From assembly GCA_964423985.1 (NCBI GenBank), contig CAYRGE010000034.1, forward strand, positions 1 through 6,043: DNA of 6,043 bases, written 5' to 3'. Source of the stretch: CAYRGE01 sp964423985. GTDB taxonomy: Bacteria; Patescibacteriota; Minisyncoccia; Phycocordibacterales; CAYRGE01. The position numbers and the translations under genes are program-made. The notes beneath the pieces were generated by a model, which saw only the letters and a list, made by a program, of their open reading frames with translations, ran no database searches and was not told where the DNA came from. This document shows positions 4,254 through 6,043 of the stretch, piece after piece (the stretch's first letter is position 1; every line of letters begins with the position of its first letter).

Positions 4254-5426
4254 AACACCAGCTCCAACAGTTTTGCCTCCTTCGCGAATAGCAAACCTCT
4301 GTTGCTCTTCAAGCGCAACCGGCCCGATAAGTACAACTTTAAATGTTACTGTATCTCCTGGCATAACCATTTCAACACCCTCTGTAAGTGTAACTTCTCC
4401 TGTAATATCAGAAGTTCTGATGAAAAACTGTGGTTTATATCCAGAGAAAAATGGTGTGTGTCGCCCTCCTTCGTCCTTTGATAGAATGTATACTTCTGCT
4501 TCAAATTCTGTATGTGGTGTGATAGACCCAGGTTTTGCAAGTACTTGTCCGCGTGTAATATCTTCTTTTTTAAGTCCTCTCAAAAGAATTCCCGCATTAT
4601 CCCCAGCTTGTCCTTGGTCAAGGTTTTTATTAAACATCTCAACTCCAGTAACGGTAGTTTTTACGGATTCTTCTTTAATTCCAACGATTTCAATCTCTTC
4701 CCCAACCTTTACAATACCTCTTTCAATACGCCCCGTTACAACAGTTCCTCGTCCCTCAATTGAAAAAATATCTTCAACTGGCATAAGAAATGGCTTGTCT
4801 GTGTCACGGTCTGGTACTGGAATATATTCATCAAGTGCTGTGGTAAGTTCAATAACTCCCTTTACCCATTCATCATCTGCTGATTTAGCCTCAACAGCTT
4901 TTAATGCTGAACCACGAACTACTGGAGCATTTTCTCCATCATAGCCATACTTTGTAAGAAGTTCGCGAACCTCTTCTTCCACAAGGTCAACCAAATCAGC
5001 ATCGTCAACCATGTCTACTTTATTAAGAAAAACAATAATTTTAGGAACTCCGACTTGTTTTGCAAGCAAAATGTGTTCACGAGTTTGAGGCATAACACCA
5101 TCAGATGTTGCAACAACAAGAACTGCGCCGTCCATCTGTGCAGCACCAGTAATCATATTTTTAATATAATCTGCGTGACCAGGAGCATCAATATGTGCAT
5201 AGTGGCGAGCATCAGTCTCATATTCATTGTGAGATAGTGCAATGGTAATACCACGAGCTTTTTCTTCTGGGGCAGAGTCAATCTGGCTCACATCTTTCAT
5301 TTTAACAGTTTTCCCTGTTAAATTAAGAGAGTTTAATATTGCCGCGGTAAGTGTTGTTTTCCCGTGGTCAACGTGTCCAATTGTTCCAACATTTACATGT
5401 GGTTTTGATCTATCAAAATCAGCCAT
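4233..5426 (-). CDS. tuf: Translation elongation factor Tu (EF-Tu)
   Basis: 397 residues, full family length. EF-Tu is the cytoplasmic GTPase that carries aminoacyl-tRNA to the ribosomal A site. All G motifs are intact: G1 GHVDHGKT (17-24), switch I RGITI (58-62) with Thr61, G3 DAPGH (80-84) with catalytic His84, G4 NKVD (135-138) and G5 SALK (173-176). Domain 2 begins near 210 (PFLMPVEDIFSIEGRGTVVTGRIERG), and domain 3 (about 300-397) ends REGGKTVGAGVITKVVK. Two departures from the common sequence: switch I continues ALSHNEYET rather than NTSHVEYDT, and G3 has Ala81 where most have Cys (DCPGH). ATG at 5426; AATT and an A-run precede it without a Shine-Dalgarno. It is the first gene of the block; fusA, a frequent upstream partner, is absent. 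Confidence 0.99.
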   Translation of the reverse strand: MADFDRSKPHVNVGTIGHVDHGKTTLTAAILNSLNLTGKTVKMKDVSQIDSAPEEKARGITIALSHNEYETDARHYAHIDAPGHADYIKNMITGAAQMDGAVLVVATSDGVMPQTREHILLAKQVGVPKIIVFLNKVDMVDDADLVDLVEEEVRELLTKYGYDGENAPVVRGSALKAVEAKSADDEWVKGVIELTTALDEYIPVPDRDTDKPFLMPVEDIFSIEGRGTVVTGRIERGIVKVGEEIEIVGIKEESVKTTVTGVEMFNKNLDQGQAGDNAGILLRGLKKEDITRGQVLAKPGSITPHTEFEAEVYILSKDEGGRHTPFFSGYKPQFFIRTSDITGEVTLTEGVEMVMPGDTVTFKVVLIGPVALEEQQRFAIREGGKTVGAGVITKVVK

Positions 5427-5511
5427 AATTTTTTTATATTAATTACTAATTATTTTAACAACCTACTTTAATTTAAAAACATACCTCTTGTTAATGTACT
5501 ATATTGTAAAC

Positions 5512-5540
5512 ATAATATTACAAAAAATACAATACCGCAA
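5512..5540 (-). promoter_or_regulatory. Candidate promoter of the tuf operon
   Basis: On the minus strand TTGCGG (5540-5535), a 17-nt spacer and TATTAT (5517-5512, five of six consensus bases) predict transcription from about 5505 and a leader of roughly 78 nt. The -35 is weak (TTG only). A second TATAGT at 5503-5498 lacks a good -35. The placement upstream of the first gene supports it. Confidence 0.4.
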
Positions 5541-5674
5541 CAAATGAGATATTTATTTTTTTGATTAAGTGCTTTATTCAAGAAGTATAACTATAAACCA
5601 TTTTTAATGCTTACCTAAAAGCACCACAATAAAAACAGTCTATTTACTATAACAATTACTATCATAACAAAGTC

Positions 5675-5700
5675 GTTAAAATAGTCAAATTTATTTTAAC
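5675..5700. repeat. 9-bp inverted repeat upstream of tuf
   Basis: GTTAAAATA (5675-5683) and TATTTTAAC (5692-5700) are exact inverse complements separated by 8 nt. It could be an operator-like dyad, but it is AT-only apart from its outer pair and may be coincidental. Confidence 0.4.
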
Positions 5701-5720
5701 CAGATTCAAGGAATTAACCA

Positions 5721-5755
5721 TATTTCTTAATCTTAATAATTAAGATTAAGAAATA
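5721..5755. repeat. Perfect 16-bp inverted repeat with 3-nt centre
   Basis: TATTTCTTAATCTTAA (5721-5736) is exactly complementary to TTAAGATTAAGAAATA (5740-5755) around TAA. An A-run follows on the plus strand, so neither strand shows the stem-then-T order of a terminator. It could be a protein-binding dyad or the end of a decayed element. The arms are themselves internally repetitive (TTAATCTTAA). Confidence 0.7.
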
Positions 5756-5785
5756 AAAAAAGAAGTTAAGTGTTACACTCTATCT

Positions 5786-5825
5786 GTCATTACGAGTAAT
5801 ATTTGTCATCATTAGAGCTTATTCG
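5786..5825. repeat. Degenerate repeat-end units left of copy 3
   Basis: GTCATTACGAG (5786-5796) and GTCATCATTAGAG (5805-5817) precede the true element end GTCATTGCGAG (5826-5836), stepping by 19 and 21 nt. They look like stacked, decayed copies of the element terminus. Confidence 0.45.
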
Positions 5826-5927
5826 TCATTGCGAGGTACGAAGCAATCCAGAGTTATTGTTTCAGATTTGAAGGCTTCATACTGGATTACTTCGTCGTTC
5901 CGCTACCGCTATACTTCTCGCAAAGAC
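5826..5927 (-). repeat. Palindromic interspersed repeat, copy 3 (inverted orientation)
   Basis: A 102-bp element running GTCATTGCGAGGTACGAAGC to CTTCTCGCAAAGAC, the reverse orientation of copies 1 and 2. Both ends match the other copies closely, including the GCGGTAGCGGAACGACGAAG block (as complement) and AACAATAACTCTGGATTGC. Its centre differs: both inner flanks here carry CCAG-ended GAAG(C/T)AATCCAG arms, so its inverted repeats extend further inward than in copies 1 and 2. It is an older or differently derived family member. No coding content is credible. Confidence 0.82.
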
Positions 5928-6000
5928 AAAATTTGTTGCTACACTCCTAGCAAAGACGGGGATATGTTGCAACTTCGTTATACTTCTCGAAAAGACGGTT
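5928..6000. repeat. Degenerate repeat-end units right of copy 3
   Basis: The terminal unit GCTATACTTCTCGCAAAGAC (5908-5927) recurs as GCTACACTCCTAGCAAAGAC (5938-5957) and GTTATACTTCTCGAAAAGAC (5977-5996). The first two starts are 30 bp apart and the third follows after 39 bp. These are the same element end, repeated outward with substitutions. Confidence 0.6.
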
Positions 6001-6016
6001 TAACATTACAGACAAG

Positions 6017-6038
6017 AGATTACTCATGCTGAGTATCT
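6017..6038. other. Hairpin at the right window edge
   Basis: AGA-T-TACTCA (6017-6026) pairs with TGAGTA-TCT (6030-6038) around TGC, with one bulged T. No T-run follows within the window on either strand. It may belong to a gene outside the window. Confidence 0.35.
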
Positions 6039-6043
6039 TATAA

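Larger units (their letters stand above)
5427..5785. other. AT-rich non-coding region upstream of tuf
   Basis: No convincing gene or tRNA on either strand. The region contains the presumed tuf promoter near 5512-5540, a GTGCTTT/AAAGCAC inverted pair (5569-5575 and 5618-5624) enclosing 42 nt, a 9-bp inverted repeat (5675-5700) and a perfect 16-bp inverted repeat (5721-5755). Base composition is strongly AT, so short pairings are weak evidence. Confidence 0.6.

Noticed and set aside
4075..4944. 289-codon plus-strand ORF opposite tuf
   Set aside because: It is the antisense shadow of the unmistakable EF-Tu gene; its Ser/Thr/Pro-rich product has no recognisable domain and crosses the tuf-rpsJ gap.
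5569..5624. tRNA-like element (7-bp GTGCTTT/AAAGCAC stem)
   Set aside because: It spans only 56 nt and lacks recognisable T-arm and anticodon-arm sequences on either strand.
5829..6032. 67-codon plus-strand ORF across copy 3
   Set aside because: It lies entirely in repeat DNA, has no Shine-Dalgarno, and its RYTSRKD repetition comes from the stacked repeat ends.
1..6043. CRISPR array
   Set aside because: The repeats are about 100 bp, few, of mixed orientation and separated by genes; no regular unit-spacer pattern and no cas gene is present.

Overview
The window reads as a fragment of a small, AT-rich bacterial genome, most likely a Candidate Phyla Radiation (Patescibacteria) member and probably Parcubacteria-like. 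This rests on the style of the ribosomal proteins: an S10 with a Lys/Thr-rich N-terminal extension and a parcubacterial-looking core, an L3 beginning MKFILGTKEN, an L23 with a long Lys-rich N-terminus, and tuf placed directly before rpsJ. The standard bacterial genetic code fits all genes. The assignment comes from recalled family resemblance, not from a search.

Layout. Positions 1-98 hold a truncated copy of a roughly 100-bp palindromic repeat (GTCATTGCGAG... ends). A terminator (105-145), a likely promoter (136-164) and a small plus-strand gene for an exported protein with a pseudopilin GspG-like C-terminal fold (217-588) follow. That gene has its own terminator (607-638), followed immediately by a second, nearly identical repeat copy (653-753). 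Positions 754-977 hold degenerate repeat ends and the minus-strand operon terminator (880-914).

From 5426 down to 978 the minus strand carries one compact translation block in the order tuf (EF-Tu), rpsJ (S10), rplC (L3), rplD (L4), rplW (L23), rplB (L2). The last three gene junctions are tight (9-25 nt). The tuf-rpsJ gap (127 nt) holds a possible internal promoter, a hairpin and a 29-codon ORF. The rpsJ-rplC gap (167 nt) holds a 17-codon ORF with a Shine-Dalgarno-like sequence. EF-Tu delivers aminoacyl-tRNA to the ribosome. The five ribosomal proteins are the first five members of the classic S10 operon: S10 in the 30S head, and L3, L4, L23 and L2 in early 50S assembly, around the peptidyl-transferase centre and the exit tunnel. 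The block stops after rplB, where rpsS would normally follow, and no fusA precedes tuf.

Positions 5427-6043 have no convincing gene. They hold the presumed tuf promoter, two inverted repeats (5675-5700 and a perfect 16-bp one at 5721-5755), a third repeat copy in opposite orientation (5826-5927) and several degenerate repeat ends. The translation block is thus bracketed by inverted copies of the same repeat, and the small plus-strand gene by direct copies.
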